From the NCBI RefSeq assembly GCF_014696105.1, contig NZ_JACJPO010000063.1, positions 26,020 to 90,019 on the forward strand: a DNA stretch of 64,000 nucleotides, written 5' to 3'. This DNA comes from Microcoleus sp. FACHB-1515 (GTDB lineage Bacteria > Cyanobacteriota > Cyanobacteriia > Elainellales > Elainellaceae). The notes beneath the pieces were generated by a model. That model did no database searches and had not been told where the DNA came from. It was given only the letters and a program-made list of their open reading frames with translations. A program made the position numbers and the translations under genes. Each line of letters begins with the position of its first letter. Positions within the stretch are counted from its first letter, which is position 1. Positions 27,219 to 36,517 of the stretch are shown here, one piece after another.

Positions 27219-28781
27219 ATGACTACCACTTTTGTTGATGTCCTCGATGGTTACTGGCAGTATGTGCAGCAGCGCTGTCCGCAAGTCACGCCCGCCCAAA
27301 TTGAAGCGACGATCGCCACTGCCGCCACGACACGCTGGGACGAGCCGGAAACCGCAGTTGAATTCAACAATATTGCCGTCTTGTCGCTGATCGAAGCGGA
27401 ACAGTGTGACGATCCGCTGATGCGATCGATGCAGCTTGAAATGGCGATCGCCGCGTTGGAAGAAGGTGAGGCGGTTGCTTCGCAGTCCGGAGATAGCGGC
27501 CACCCGCTTTGCGCGGCGCATTTGGCCATTGTCCGCAGGCTGACGGGCGACCTCACCGGGGCAACACAGGCCGCATTTGGCAGCTTGATCAACGGCTTGC
27601 CTGCTGCCTGCCTGAATTCGCCCGCTCCGCTCGGTTTGATCTATCTGCCTCCCGCTGCCGTGGAAAGCGATGTGCTGCTGCATCTGCTGCAAGCCTCGGA
27701 CGGTTCGATGCAGGCGCAGCAGTTGCTCGCTGAAGTGCTGACGCGATCGCAGCTTGCCTTTTACAACAGCAACGGCCTCAGATTTTTGCAGCTTGCCGCT
27801 CAACTGCTGCCCGCCTCGTTTGACGTGCAGCTAAGGCTGGGCTTGGCGAAACTCAATCACCACCACTGGGAAGGAATTTGGCATCTCCAGCAGGCACATC
27901 AAATCGCAAGCGATCGCCCCAACGTTTTGCAAGCGCTTTGGCTGGTCTATCAGCATCAGCCGGAAGTGGCTCAGGTTTGGCGAGAAATGGCGCGATCGAT
28001 CGCAACGGACGAACTGGCGTGGCACTGGGCGAACTATCCAGCCGATCGCTTCACGATTGTCCCGTTTGACAATTTGGGGCTGGCGATCGAACCGAGTTTT
28101 GAGAGCAAAGTGACGAGCGTTTTGATTGCCGAGGGCGATTGGTTTGAAGCGGAACTGGAATTTTGGCGCGACAGTTTGCAACCGGGAATGACCGTGATTG
28201 ATGTCGGCGCAAACGTCGGTGTTTACAGCTTCAGTGCGGCACAAAAAGTCGGTAAATCCGGGCGCGTGTTCGCGATCGAACCGTTCTCCACTTGCGTTCA
28301 GCTTTTGCAGCAAACCTGTCAGCTTAATCAGCTTACTCAAGTAATCGTGTGTGCAGGCGCGGCCAGCGATCGCAACGGCGAAGCCAAACTCGCGCTTCAT
28401 GCCGCCAGCGAACTGAATGAAATTGTCACTGACGACACGAGCGATCGCCCCACCGAGACAATCGCCTGCTTCACGCTCGACAGTTTGCTCGACAGGCACC
28501 AGCTTCAGCGCGTGGACTGGCTGAAAATCGATGCCGAAGGCCACGAGATGCAGGTTTTGCAAGGCAGCGATCGCCTGTTGCAGCAGTTCCAGCCCGCCAT
28601 TCTTTACGAAAATATTGGCGGCACCAAAGGCAGCAATTTAGCAGTGGCCGACTATTTGCGATCGATCGGCTATCAGCTTTTCCGCTATCAGCCCTTCCTG
28701 AAAAACCTCGTTCCGCTCAGCGATCCCGCTGATTTTGCCGATAGCCTCAACATCATCGCCCTGCCGCCAGCCCATTCCTGA
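27219..28781 (+). CDS. FkbM-family methyltransferase with a long N-terminal helical region
   Basis: 520 aa. The start is the second of two adjacent ATG codons, which leaves a better spacing to AAGGA. The first 290 residues form a helix-rich region of unknown role (TAEIEATIATAATTR-like and TPR-like repeats). The C-terminal 200 residues are an FkbM methyltransferase: SAM-binding DVGANVGVYSFSAAQK, then RVFAIEPFSTC, and VDWLKIDAEGHEMQVLQGSD. Such enzymes O-methylate sugars or secondary metabolites. The N-terminal part may recognise a carrier or partner. It lies 51 bp before trpE, but trpE has its own ribosome-binding site. Confidence 0.85.
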   Translation: MTTTFVDVLDGYWQYVQQRCPQVTPAQIEATIATAATTRWDEPETAVEFNNIAVLSLIEAEQCDDPLMRSMQLEMAIAALEEGEAVASQSGDSGHPLCAAHLAIVRRLTGDLTGATQAAFGSLINGLPAACLNSPAPLGLIYLPPAAVESDVLLHLLQASDGSMQAQQLLAEVLTRSQLAFYNSNGLRFLQLAAQLLPASFDVQLRLGLAKLNHHHWEGIWHLQQAHQIASDRPNVLQALWLVYQHQPEVAQVWREMARSIATDELAWHWANYPADRFTIVPFDNLGLAIEPSFESKVTSVLIAEGDWFEAELEFWRDSLQPGMTVIDVGANVGVYSFSAAQKVGKSGRVFAIEPFSTCVQLLQQTCQLNQLTQVIVCAGAASDRNGEAKLALHAASELNEIVTDDTSDRPTETIACFTLDSLLDRHQLQRVDWLKIDAEGHEMQVLQGSDRLLQQFQPAILYENIGGTKGSNLAVADYLRSIGYQLFRYQPFLKNLVPLSDPADFADSLNIIALPPAHS

Positions 28782-28832
28782 CCGGACGCGATTGACTCGG
28801 CCACTCGCGCCAAATTGCGGTAGGGTAAACTC

Positions 28833-30362
28833 ATGATTTTTCCTGACTTTGCTCAATTTGCCGCGATTGCTTCCCAGGGAAATTTCGTCCCGGTCTATCA
28901 AGAATGGGTTGCCGATCTCGAAACTCCAGTGTCCGCCTGGTACAAGGTTTGTGCCGGACAGCCCTACAGCTTTTTGCTGGAATCAGTTGAGGGTGGTGAA
29001 AAGATTGGCCGCTACAGCTTTTTGGGCTGCGATCCACAGTGGGTGCTGGAGGCACGGAGCGATCGCGCTACACAAACGCACCGCGATGGCACAACCCAGG
29101 TTTTTGAGGGCGATCCCTTCGCTGCCCTCAGCGCTTGCCTGGAGCCATATCACCCGGTCAAGCTGCCAAATCTGCCGCCCGGAATCGGCGGACTGTATGG
29201 CTTTTGGGGCTATGAACTGATTTCATGGATCGAACCTCGCGTTCCCGTTTATGCGCTGACTGCCGACGATCCACCGGATGGCCTGTGGATGCAGATCGAT
29301 CAACTGCTAATTTTTGATCAGGTGCAGCGGAAAATCTGGGCGATCGCCTATGCTGACCTGCGGAATCCCGCAGTGGATTTGCAGCAGGCGTATCAGCAAG
29401 CTTGCGATCGCGTTGATCAAATGGTCGCCAAGCTTCAGTTGCCTTTGTCGGGACGCGACACGGTGCTGGAATGGACGCCGCCCTCGAGCAGCGATCGTCC
29501 CCCCGTTCAGTACACCAGCAATACGACGAAAGAAGAGTATTGTGCGAATGTCGATCGCGCCAAAGCCCTGATTCGCGCTGGAGACATTTTTCAGGTCGTG
29601 ATTTCGCAGCGGCTTTCGACTGAGTATCGTGGCGATCCGTTTGCCTTGTATCGATCGCTCCGACTGGTCAACCCCTCGCCCTACATGGCCTATTTCCACT
29701 TTCAAGACTGGCAGATCATCGGGTCGAGTCCGGAAGTGATGGTGAAGGCGGAGCATTTAGGTGAAGCGGATCTAACGGCGACCGTGAGGCCGATCGCCGG
29801 AACAAGGCCACGCGGCAAAACCAATTCGGAAGATGCTGCCTACGCTGCCGATTTGCTGCAAGACCCAAAAGAAATTGCCGAACACGTGATGCTGGTCGAT
29901 TTGGGACGCAACGATCTCGGTCGCGTCTGTACGAGCGGTACGGTGACGGTCGATGAACTGATGGTGATCGAGCGCTATTCGCACGTCATGCACATCGTCA
30001 GCAACGTGATCGGCAAGCTGGGAGCGGGTAAGACGGCTTGGGATCTGCTCAAGGCTTGCTTTCCCGCCGGAACGGTCAGCGGCGCACCGAAAATTCGCGC
30101 AATGGAAATCATTCACGACCTGGAACCTTGTCGGCGCGGCGTTTATTCCGGCGTCTATGGCTACTACGACTTTGAAGGGCAGTTGAATACGGCGATCGCC
30201 ATCCGCACAATGGTCGTTCGCACTCAGCCCGACGGTTCTCACTTGGTCAGTGTTCAGGCTGGGGCCGGACTGGTCGCCGATTCGCAGCCGGAACTGGAAT
30301 ATCAAGAAACGCTCAACAAAGCCAAAGGAATGCTCGAAGCCATTCGCTGTTTGGGGTCATGA
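28833..30362 (+). CDS. trpE: anthranilate synthase component I
   Basis: 509 aa, normal length. The N-terminal domain has the tryptophan-binding LLES element (SFLLESVEGGEKIGRYSFLG), so it should be feedback-inhibited. The chorismate-binding domain shows IFQVVISQRLS, IAGTRPRGK, MLVDLGRNDLGRV, HVMHIVSNV and GTVSGAPKIRAMEII, ending with the IRTMVV and VQAGAGLVADSQPE motifs. It makes anthranilate from chorismate with ammonia from a separate TrpG. The LLES motif and anthranilate-type HVMHIVS fit TrpE rather than PabB. No other trp genes are nearby, as is common in cyanobacteria. Its stop overlaps the next start (ATGA). Confidence 0.96.
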   Translation: MIFPDFAQFAAIASQGNFVPVYQEWVADLETPVSAWYKVCAGQPYSFLLESVEGGEKIGRYSFLGCDPQWVLEARSDRATQTHRDGTTQVFEGDPFAALSACLEPYHPVKLPNLPPGIGGLYGFWGYELISWIEPRVPVYALTADDPPDGLWMQIDQLLIFDQVQRKIWAIAYADLRNPAVDLQQAYQQACDRVDQMVAKLQLPLSGRDTVLEWTPPSSSDRPPVQYTSNTTKEEYCANVDRAKALIRAGDIFQVVISQRLSTEYRGDPFALYRSLRLVNPSPYMAYFHFQDWQIIGSSPEVMVKAEHLGEADLTATVRPIAGTRPRGKTNSEDAAYAADLLQDPKEIAEHVMLVDLGRNDLGRVCTSGTVTVDELMVIERYSHVMHIVSNVIGKLGAGKTAWDLLKACFPAGTVSGAPKIRAMEIIHDLEPCRRGVYSGVYGYYDFEGQLNTAIAIRTMVVRTQPDGSHLVSVQAGAGLVADSQPELEYQETLNKAKGMLEAIRCLGS

Positions 30363-30763
30363 TCGGCGGCTGCTTGTGTGGCGCGGTGCGCTATCGCGTG
30401 ACGGGTGAACCGAAAGCGATCGCTCACTGTCACTGCCGGATCTGCCAGCGATCGAGCGGAGCCGCCTTTGTGACTTGGGCAACCTATGCGCCGGAGCAGG
30501 TCGAGTGGACGCAGGGCAAACTGAAGATCTTTGCGTCTTCCGAAAATGCCGATCGCGGCTTTTGTCCAAATTGCGGCACTCCGATCGCCTTTTTCACATT
30601 TGAGAACCGCAGCGATCGCCGTGAACTGAGTGAAATTGATTTGACGGTATGCAGCCTCGATCGACCAGACAGCCTAGCGCCGCAATTTCACATCTGGACA
30701 AGCAGTCAGAGAAAGTGGATTCATTTGCATGATTTGCTACCGCATCATCCAGAAGATGCCTAG
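30359..30763 (+). CDS. GFA/CENP-V-family zinc-binding protein
   Basis: 134 aa with the GFA fold: GGCLCGAVRYRVTGEPK, CHCRICQRSSGAAFVTW, and GFCPNCGTPIAFF, whose Cys clusters bind zinc. The family includes glutathione-dependent formaldehyde-activating and other, mostly uncharacterised, enzymes. The ATG overlaps the trpE stop by four bases, indicating translational coupling, although there is no known link to tryptophan synthesis. Size and Cys spacing are typical. Confidence 0.92.
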   Translation: MIGGCLCGAVRYRVTGEPKAIAHCHCRICQRSSGAAFVTWATYAPEQVEWTQGKLKIFASSENADRGFCPNCGTPIAFFTFENRSDRRELSEIDLTVCSLDRPDSLAPQFHIWTSSQRKWIHLHDLLPHHPEDA

Positions 30764-31001
30764 CGATCGAACTCAATCACTTGCCGCCTGCATTTCACCG
30801 CACAAGCGCGATTTAAAAGTCGGTGGTATCCTATCAAAGACAGAGCGCTAAAGTTCAAGTGTTCTGATTGTTCGAGCTAGCGACCGGATGCAACTGCCTA
30901 CTTTTGAGCAAATTTCCGCTGCATTCTCCTCACCTGTTCTCGATCGCTGTGATGATTCGGCGGTTGTCGGCGCTCGCTGCTAACTTCACCCCTCGATCGC
31001 T

Positions 31002-34000
31002 ATGCTCGCCTTTGTCGAATTTTTCATCAAGCGGCCAGTCTTCTCAACGGTTTTTGCGCTGATTGTGCTGCTGCTCGGTGCGATCAGCATTCCGACCTTG
31101 CCGATCGCTCAGTTTCCCGAAATCGCGCCGCCGACCGTCACCGTCACTTCGATCTACACCGGAGCGGATGCCGAAGCGGTCGAAAGCAGCGTCACGAACA
31201 TCCTGGAGCGCGAAATCAACGGCGTACAGGGCTTGCGCTACATGACATCCAGCAGCAGCAACAGCGGCACGAGTACGATTACAGCCACGTTTGACAGTAC
31301 GCGCAACGTCGATTTGGCCGCTGTGGATGTGCAAAATCGCGTTTCGGTCGCGCAGCCGCAACTGCCACAATCCGTGCAGCGAACCGGAGTCGTCGTCAAC
31401 AAAGAATCAAGCAATTTTCTGATGGCGATCGGGCTGTTTACCGAAGACGATCGCTATGACCCGATTTTTCTGAGCAACTACACGGATCTCTACATTGCCG
31501 ATGCGATCAAGCGAATTCGCGGCGTCGGCAACGTGATCATCTTTGGCGAACGCCAGTATGCGATGCGGATGTGGCTCGATCCGGCGCGACTCGCCAGCCG
31601 CAGTCTAACACCGCAAGATGTCGTCAACGCCCTCAATTCGCAAAATTTGCAGGCCGGAATCGGACGATTAGGTCAGCAGCCCGCCGACAGCGAGCAGCTT
31701 TTTCAGCTTGATTTGCGGGCAGAAAGTCGGCTCAAAGATCCGGCTGAGTTTGAAGAAATTGTGCTGCGTACCGAGGCAGACGGCACATTGATTAAGTTCA
31801 AAGATGTCGGACGGGTGGAACTGGGCGCGGAAGATTACAATTCGTTTTTGCGCTTTCGCGGTAAAGAAGCCGTCGGATTGGGAATTACGCAGCTACCGGG
31901 CAGCAATGCGCTGGAAACGGCTGAAGCCGTCAAAGCAGAACTGGAGCGGCTGAAAGGCACTTTTCCACCGGGCTTGGAATATCGGATCGCCTTTGACACA
32001 ACGGCATTTGTGGAAGTGTCGATCGAAGAATTGGTCTACAACCTGTTCGTTTCGATCGCCCTCGTCGTTCTGGTCATCTTCGTCTTTCTACAAGACTGGC
32101 GCACCACGCTGATTCCGTTCATCACCATTCCGACCACGCTGATCGGCACGTTCGCCTTTGTCAAACTGTTTGGCTTTTCGCTCAACATTCTGACGCTGTT
32201 TGGCCTCACCTTGTCTACAGGTTTGGTCGTGGATGACGCGATCATCGTCGTCGAAGATGTCAGCCGCAAAATTCAGGACGGCATGAGTCCCAGACAGGCG
32301 GCGATCGAATGTATGCGCGAACTCGCCAGCGCGATCGTCGCCACGTCACTAGTGCTGATTGCCGTCTTCGTTCCGGTCGCCTTTTTTCCCGGCACAACGG
32401 GCGCGATCTACCGCCAGTTCGCCCTGACGATCGCGTTTGCCATCTTCGTTTCCAGTACGCTTGGCTTGACACTGACGCCTTCGCTGTGCGCCTTGATTTT
32501 GCGGCGAGGACAGGAAACAGGCGGACTGTTGGGCAGAGTGTTCGATCGCTTCAATCGCGGCGTGGACTGGACAAGAGAGCGGTATGCCCGCTTGCTCGGC
32601 GGACTGGTGCGGTTCAAGTCGATCGTCGTCGGTCTGTTCATCGTCTCGCTTGGCCTCACCGCCTGGCTCTATACCAGCGTCCCGACCGGATTTTTGCCCG
32701 AAGAAGACCAAGGCTATTTCATTACGGTCGTCCAAGCTCCCGAAGGCGTGTCGCTCAGCTACACCGATCGCGTCATGCGCCAGATCGAGCAGGAGTTGCT
32801 GAGCCTGCCGGAAGCAGTCGGCGTGTTTACGGTTGGCGGCTTCAGCTTGGGCAGCGGCAACACGGCCAACAGCGGCGTTGTCTTCACCACGCTGACGCCT
32901 TGGGCAGAACGGACACGCCCGGATCAATCGGTGCAGGCGATCGTCGGCAAGCTGTTCGGCGCATTTTCGCAAATCACCGATGCCCGCGTCTTTCCCATCA
33001 ATCCGCCTGCCATTCAAGGCTTGGGCAACTTTGGCGGCTTCACGTTTCAACTGCAAGACCGTCGGGGCAACAGCGACATCAATTCTCTGGTGCAGGCGAT
33101 GGGGCAAATGCTCGGACAGGCGAATCAAAATCCAGACTTGCAGGCGGTGTTTAGCACCTACGCCGCCAGCACGCCGCAAATGCTGGTCGAAGTGAATCGC
33201 GACGCTGCCGAAGCATTGCAGGTGTCGATCGAAGATATCTTCTCAACGCTGCAAACGGCGATCGGGTCGGAATACGTCAACGACTTTACGCTGGGAACCC
33301 GCAACTATCGCGTTTATGTGCAGGCCGATCAAGCATTTCGATCGAAACCCGAAGATGTCGGCCAGCTTTATGTGCGATCGGCCAGAGACGAAATGATTCC
33401 GCTCAGCAGTTTGGTGACGCTGACGCCGCGAACCGGAGCGCAAACGATCAACCACTACAACCTGTATCGATCGGTCGAAATTAACGGCACTCCCGCCATC
33501 GGATCGAGTTCGGGAGATGCGATCGCCGCAATGGAAAGTGTCGCCGCGCAAGTGCTGCCGCAAGGATTCGGCTATGAATGGTCGGGCACATCGCTGGAAG
33601 AAATCGAATCGGGTGGACAGGCTCCCCTCATTTTTGGTTTGGGAATTGTCTTCGTCTTCCTCGTGCTGGCGGCACAATATGAAAACTACATCGACCCGCT
33701 GATCATTCTGCTGGCCGTGCCGCTGGCTGTCTTTGGAGCGCTGATTACGCAGTCGATGCGCGGCTTAGTGAATGATGTCTATTGCCAGATCGGACTGGTG
33801 ATGCTGATTGGCTTGGCAAGCAAAAACTCGATTTTGATTGTGGAGTTTGCCAATCAGCTTCGCGAAACCGGACTGCCAACGGTCAAAGCGGTCGTCCAAG
33901 CTTCGCAAGAACGTCTCCGCCCGATTTTGATGACTTCGTTTTCGGCTTTGGCGGGCAACATTCCTCTCCTTGTTGCAACCGGAGCCGGAGCCGGAAGCCG

Positions 34001-34142
34001 CCTTTCGCTCGGTACAGCCGTGACGGGCGGACTAGTCGTCTCGACCTTCCTCAGCTTGTTTGTCGTCCCAATTCTCTACATCGTGATTTCTGGACTGCGC
34101 GATCGCTTCAGCAAACGCTTTGGTGCTCGTCCCCAAGCATAA
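31002..34142 (+). CDS. RND efflux pump inner-membrane transporter, HAE1 (AcrB-like) family
   Basis: 1046 aa, full length. It starts with the cytoplasmic/TM1 segment FIKRPVFSTVFALIVLLLGA and has two periplasmic loops, each after one helix, with further helix bundles. The proton-relay pair is in GLVVDDAIIVVEDV (TM4) and a conserved Lys follows in the TM10 region (GLASKNSILIVEFANQL). It exports drugs, lipophiles or other compounds, driven by the proton gradient. No membrane-fusion or TolC-like partner is adjacent, so it must use partners encoded elsewhere. There is no good ribosome-binding site before the ATG at 31002; upstream starts in this frame are not evident. Confidence 0.95.
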   Translation: MLAFVEFFIKRPVFSTVFALIVLLLGAISIPTLPIAQFPEIAPPTVTVTSIYTGADAEAVESSVTNILEREINGVQGLRYMTSSSSNSGTSTITATFDSTRNVDLAAVDVQNRVSVAQPQLPQSVQRTGVVVNKESSNFLMAIGLFTEDDRYDPIFLSNYTDLYIADAIKRIRGVGNVIIFGERQYAMRMWLDPARLASRSLTPQDVVNALNSQNLQAGIGRLGQQPADSEQLFQLDLRAESRLKDPAEFEEIVLRTEADGTLIKFKDVGRVELGAEDYNSFLRFRGKEAVGLGITQLPGSNALETAEAVKAELERLKGTFPPGLEYRIAFDTTAFVEVSIEELVYNLFVSIALVVLVIFVFLQDWRTTLIPFITIPTTLIGTFAFVKLFGFSLNILTLFGLTLSTGLVVDDAIIVVEDVSRKIQDGMSPRQAAIECMRELASAIVATSLVLIAVFVPVAFFPGTTGAIYRQFALTIAFAIFVSSTLGLTLTPSLCALILRRGQETGGLLGRVFDRFNRGVDWTRERYARLLGGLVRFKSIVVGLFIVSLGLTAWLYTSVPTGFLPEEDQGYFITVVQAPEGVSLSYTDRVMRQIEQELLSLPEAVGVFTVGGFSLGSGNTANSGVVFTTLTPWAERTRPDQSVQAIVGKLFGAFSQITDARVFPINPPAIQGLGNFGGFTFQLQDRRGNSDINSLVQAMGQMLGQANQNPDLQAVFSTYAASTPQMLVEVNRDAAEALQVSIEDIFSTLQTAIGSEYVNDFTLGTRNYRVYVQADQAFRSKPEDVGQLYVRSARDEMIPLSSLVTLTPRTGAQTINHYNLYRSVEINGTPAIGSSSGDAIAAMESVAAQVLPQGFGYEWSGTSLEEIESGGQAPLIFGLGIVFVFLVLAAQYENYIDPLIILLAVPLAVFGALITQSMRGLVNDVYCQIGLVMLIGLASKNSILIVEFANQLRETGLPTVKAVVQASQERLRPILMTSFSALAGNIPLLVATGAGAGSRLSLGTAVTGGLVVSTFLSLFVVPILYIVISGLRDRFSKRFGARPQA

Positions 34143-34167
34143 GTGCCCAAACACAAGTGAAAGATGA

Positions 34168-34208
34168 CAGGAGCGATCGCTTGCTGAAGGCGATCGCTCC
34201 TGCTTTTT
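34168..34208 (+). terminator. rho-independent terminator of the RND gene
   Basis: CAGGAGCGATCGC and GCGATCGCTCCTG form a perfect 13-bp stem around a 9-base loop, followed by five T. Each arm contains a HIP1 octamer, so this terminator is built from HIP1 sites. It lies 26 bp past the stop codon. Confidence 0.9.
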
Positions 34209-34223
34209 AGGAGTTGTGATGAT

Positions 34224-34547
34224 TCACACACTAGCGAGGTTCAGTCCCAGCACGATCAAGCCCACTAATCCAATTAAGCCGAGTGCTCGACGGAAATAGT
34301 TAACTCCCTCAAAAAGTTCTTGCCATGCCCAAGTGAATAAAGCACCAAATGCTACTAAACCTAATGCTGTTTGAATTCTTCCACTTGGAAGCACGAATTG
34401 AAGCAAGGTTGCTGTTAACCCAACCAGAACTGGTAGATTGGGCATTTGAGCAATAACAATATTGCCCTCGCTGTCTCGAAAAGTGCGATCGAACAATGTA
34501 GGTTCCTTCACCGCTTCCTTTGGATCACGATTGAGTTGAGATGTCAT
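34224..34547 (-). CDS. small membrane protein of unknown function
   Basis: 107 aa. A hydrophilic N-terminus (about 1-40, FDRTFRDSEGNIVIAQMPNL) is followed by three hydrophobic segments (LPVLVGLTATLLQFVLP, TALGLVAFGALFTWAWQ and LGLIGLVGLIVLGLNL). No catalytic motif is present. It is likely an inner-membrane protein of three helices. It resembles short hypothetical proteins that are conserved among cyanobacteria. It converges with the RND gene, whose terminator lies between the two. Confidence 0.7.
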   Translation of the reverse strand: MTSQLNRDPKEAVKEPTLFDRTFRDSEGNIVIAQMPNLPVLVGLTATLLQFVLPSGRIQTALGLVAFGALFTWAWQELFEGVNYFRRALGLIGLVGLIVLGLNLASV

Positions 34548-34674
34548 TTGCTCTGGCTTAAATACGACTGAAAAGTAATGTTAATTTGTTCTACCCAACA
34601 GAACCTATATCAAACGTTAGATTAACTAGGTTCGTTCGCAGTTTTTGAAATTGAGGAATTTAGCCAATTTTGCA

Positions 34675-34959
34675 ATGCATTGGCGATCGCTTGGGCTACT
34701 CATACCAGCACTGTTCATTGTGGTGCTGTTAGTTTATCAACCTGCTTACGCTCAAACGCAATCAACAAAACGCAGATTTTTGGGCAATCTTGGTGCATTG
34801 GTTAAAGTTATTGCTGGCGTAGTTGCTGTTACAGCAATTCTTGGTATACCCGTTGCATTTCTGCAAATTCATAAAACAATTGTAGAAATCCGCAAGACTG
34901 AATTATTTGCTATTTCTTCAACTTCGATCGCCGCTCATCCAACCACTGCTGCAAAATAA
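34675..34959 (+). CDS. small exported or membrane protein of unknown function
   Basis: 94 aa from the ATG at 34675; TTG codons upstream (34645) would extend it and the start is uncertain because no ribosome-binding site stands at the right distance. It begins with MHWRSLGLLIPALFIVVLLV, then PAYAQTQ, a good signal-peptide-and-cleavage pattern, followed by a second hydrophobic helix (VKVIAGVVAVTAILGIPVAF). Its last 50 bases overlap the ruvX gene on the other strand, which raises doubt about the C-terminal part. No known family. Confidence 0.5.
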   Translation: MHWRSLGLLIPALFIVVLLVYQPAYAQTQSTKRRFLGNLGALVKVIAGVVAVTAILGIPVAFLQIHKTIVEIRKTELFAISSTSIAAHPTTAAK

Positions 34960-35338
34960 TTGCGGCGGCTTTGCGATCGATCAGTCCTTTCTCATGCCGA
35001 AGCGATCGCCCCTGCGAAATCATTTGCTCCTCGGCTTCGTAGGACGTGAGGCGTTCATCGACAAATTCGATCGGCAGTTGCAGCGCAGACGCCAGCCGAT
35101 TCGCGAATTTTTGCGTTTGCAAAGCGTGCTGATTCAGTTCACCGTTCATCAGGTAGGGCAACCCGACGACGAGAACTTCGGCGCGACGGTCTTGGGCGAT
35201 TTGGCGCAGTTGTTCGATCGTTTGATTGAAAGAGCGGTGTTCGATCGTCGTCAGTCCGGTTGCAATCAGGCCAAGGCCGTCACAGCCTGCAACGCCGATG
35301 CGCTTTTTGCCAATGTCGAGCGCGATCGCAGAAATCAT
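34910..35338 (-). CDS. ruvX: Holliday junction resolvase-like / pre-16S rRNA nuclease YqgF (RuvX)
   Basis: 142 aa, standard length. RNase H-like fold with ALDIGKKRIGVA (first catalytic Asp), EVLVVGLPYLMNG, VDERLTSYEAEE and a final IDRKAAAIILQQWLD (acidic residue and the DxxAA motif). YqgF family members trim the 5' end of pre-16S rRNA; resolvase activity has been proposed but is not general. Its ATG overlaps the upstream GNAT stop (ATGA), and the two probably share a transcript with the cofE-like gene. Confidence 0.93.
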   Translation of the reverse strand: MISAIALDIGKKRIGVAGCDGLGLIATGLTTIEHRSFNQTIEQLRQIAQDRRAEVLVVGLPYLMNGELNQHALQTQKFANRLASALQLPIEFVDERLTSYEAEEQMISQGRSLRHEKGLIDRKAAAIILQQWLDERRSKLKK

Positions 35339-36483
35339 GAAGCAGGTGGCTGTTCGTCCGACTTAGGTGCTTCGGGCTTCGGCGGCTGCATCGAGTCGAG
35401 CAGCGTAAAGCGGCTGGGAATCGGCTTGCGGGCAGGCTGGAGACCTTGCAGCATTTCGGCAAGCTGAAGTCCTTCGAGCGAAACAGGCTTTGACTCGCGC
35501 AGCTTGTGCCAAACCGATCGCGACATCATCAGCGTGTGTTCGGTGCGAGTTGCGCCAAACTGCTCCAAATATTCTTCGCGCTCCGGCTGATAGTCCGACG
35601 AGGCAAGCTGAATTGCCTGCGTGGGAAAGCCCTGCACCATCCGCCCCATCTGCGTTAGCAGTTCGGGATACAGCCAGGTATAAGCGGGATGAACGGTGAG
35701 ATCAGCGGTGTGAGGGCGATCGCCTTTGCGATTGAGATGCAGCTTGAAGTAGCCGATCGCGGCTTTGCGCTGCGGCTCAAACACATAGCGGCAGACGACC
35801 TCACGTCGATTTGCCCAGCGGTTCACGCTGCCTGTTGTTGCCTGAAACAGATTCGTTTTGAAGTCGGCAATTTGGCGATCGAACACCTGACGCACCAAGG
35901 GCGGCATCGAGACGGTATCCAACTGGTGCAGCAGGCAGGCGTCGGCATTGCTGACGGGCATCAGATTGGGCAGATCGGGTTCGCGTTCAGCCAGCGTCTG
36001 GAGAAGTTCAGGGGCGATCGTCCAGTAGGTCATGTGGGCGAGCGGCTGAAATCCGTTTTGGCGATAGAGTGCGAGTGCGCTGGCATCGTTGACGTTGACT
36101 TCAGTGAGCCAGGTTCGCGCCTGCCAAATGGTTTGCAAACAGTGGCGCAGCAGTTGCGTTCCGACTTCGGCTGGCGATTGGTCTTCCGCAACGGCAACGC
36201 GATCGACCCGCCAAGTGCTGTGCGTGCTGTTAAACGGCGAAACGTGAATTGCACCGCAGATTGCATCGTTTTCTGCGACATAGGTGCGAAACAGATTTTG
36301 CAGCGGATTGGGAAACCAGCTTAGGCTTTTCAGCAGACCATACCAGCGCTGCAAGTTTTGGGCGGGGTGCGGCTGATCGGCTTGCTCCTGCGCGAAGAGA
36401 CGGGCGATCGCCTCCAGATCGCGATATTGCGAAGCCCGGATCGTCAAATTCGATTGTTCAAGCGCAGGAGCCATAGTGTGCAT
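35335..36483 (-). CDS. GNAT-like acetyltransferase protein, cyanobacterial type
   Basis: 382 aa. The N-terminal domain (about 10-155) is GNAT-like with VDRVAVAEDQSPAEVGTQLL and the NVNDASALALYRQNGF strand; the acetyl-CoA loop is divergent. A second region (about 170-310) looks like another degenerate GNAT fold. The Pro-rich tail (PPKPEAPKSDEQPPAS) is probably disordered. It lies between the cofE-like gene (34 bp upstream) and ruvX (four-base overlap). A substrate cannot be named. The ATG at 36474 (MAPALEQS) is an alternative start. Confidence 0.8.
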   Translation of the reverse strand: MHTMAPALEQSNLTIRASQYRDLEAIARLFAQEQADQPHPAQNLQRWYGLLKSLSWFPNPLQNLFRTYVAENDAICGAIHVSPFNSTHSTWRVDRVAVAEDQSPAEVGTQLLRHCLQTIWQARTWLTEVNVNDASALALYRQNGFQPLAHMTYWTIAPELLQTLAEREPDLPNLMPVSNADACLLHQLDTVSMPPLVRQVFDRQIADFKTNLFQATTGSVNRWANRREVVCRYVFEPQRKAAIGYFKLHLNRKGDRPHTADLTVHPAYTWLYPELLTQMGRMVQGFPTQAIQLASSDYQPEREEYLEQFGATRTEHTLMMSRSVWHKLRESKPVSLEGLQLAEMLQGLQPARKPIPSRFTLLDSMQPPKPEAPKSDEQPPAS

Positions 36484-36517
36484 TGCCCACTAATTACACT
36501 CTTAGTGTATCTGCTTT

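Noticed and set aside
30889..30984. 31-codon frame MQLPTFEQIS upstream of the RND gene
   Set aside because: No ribosome-binding site at a good distance and no conserved feature; the similarity of MQLP to the peptide leader at 52900 is four residues only.
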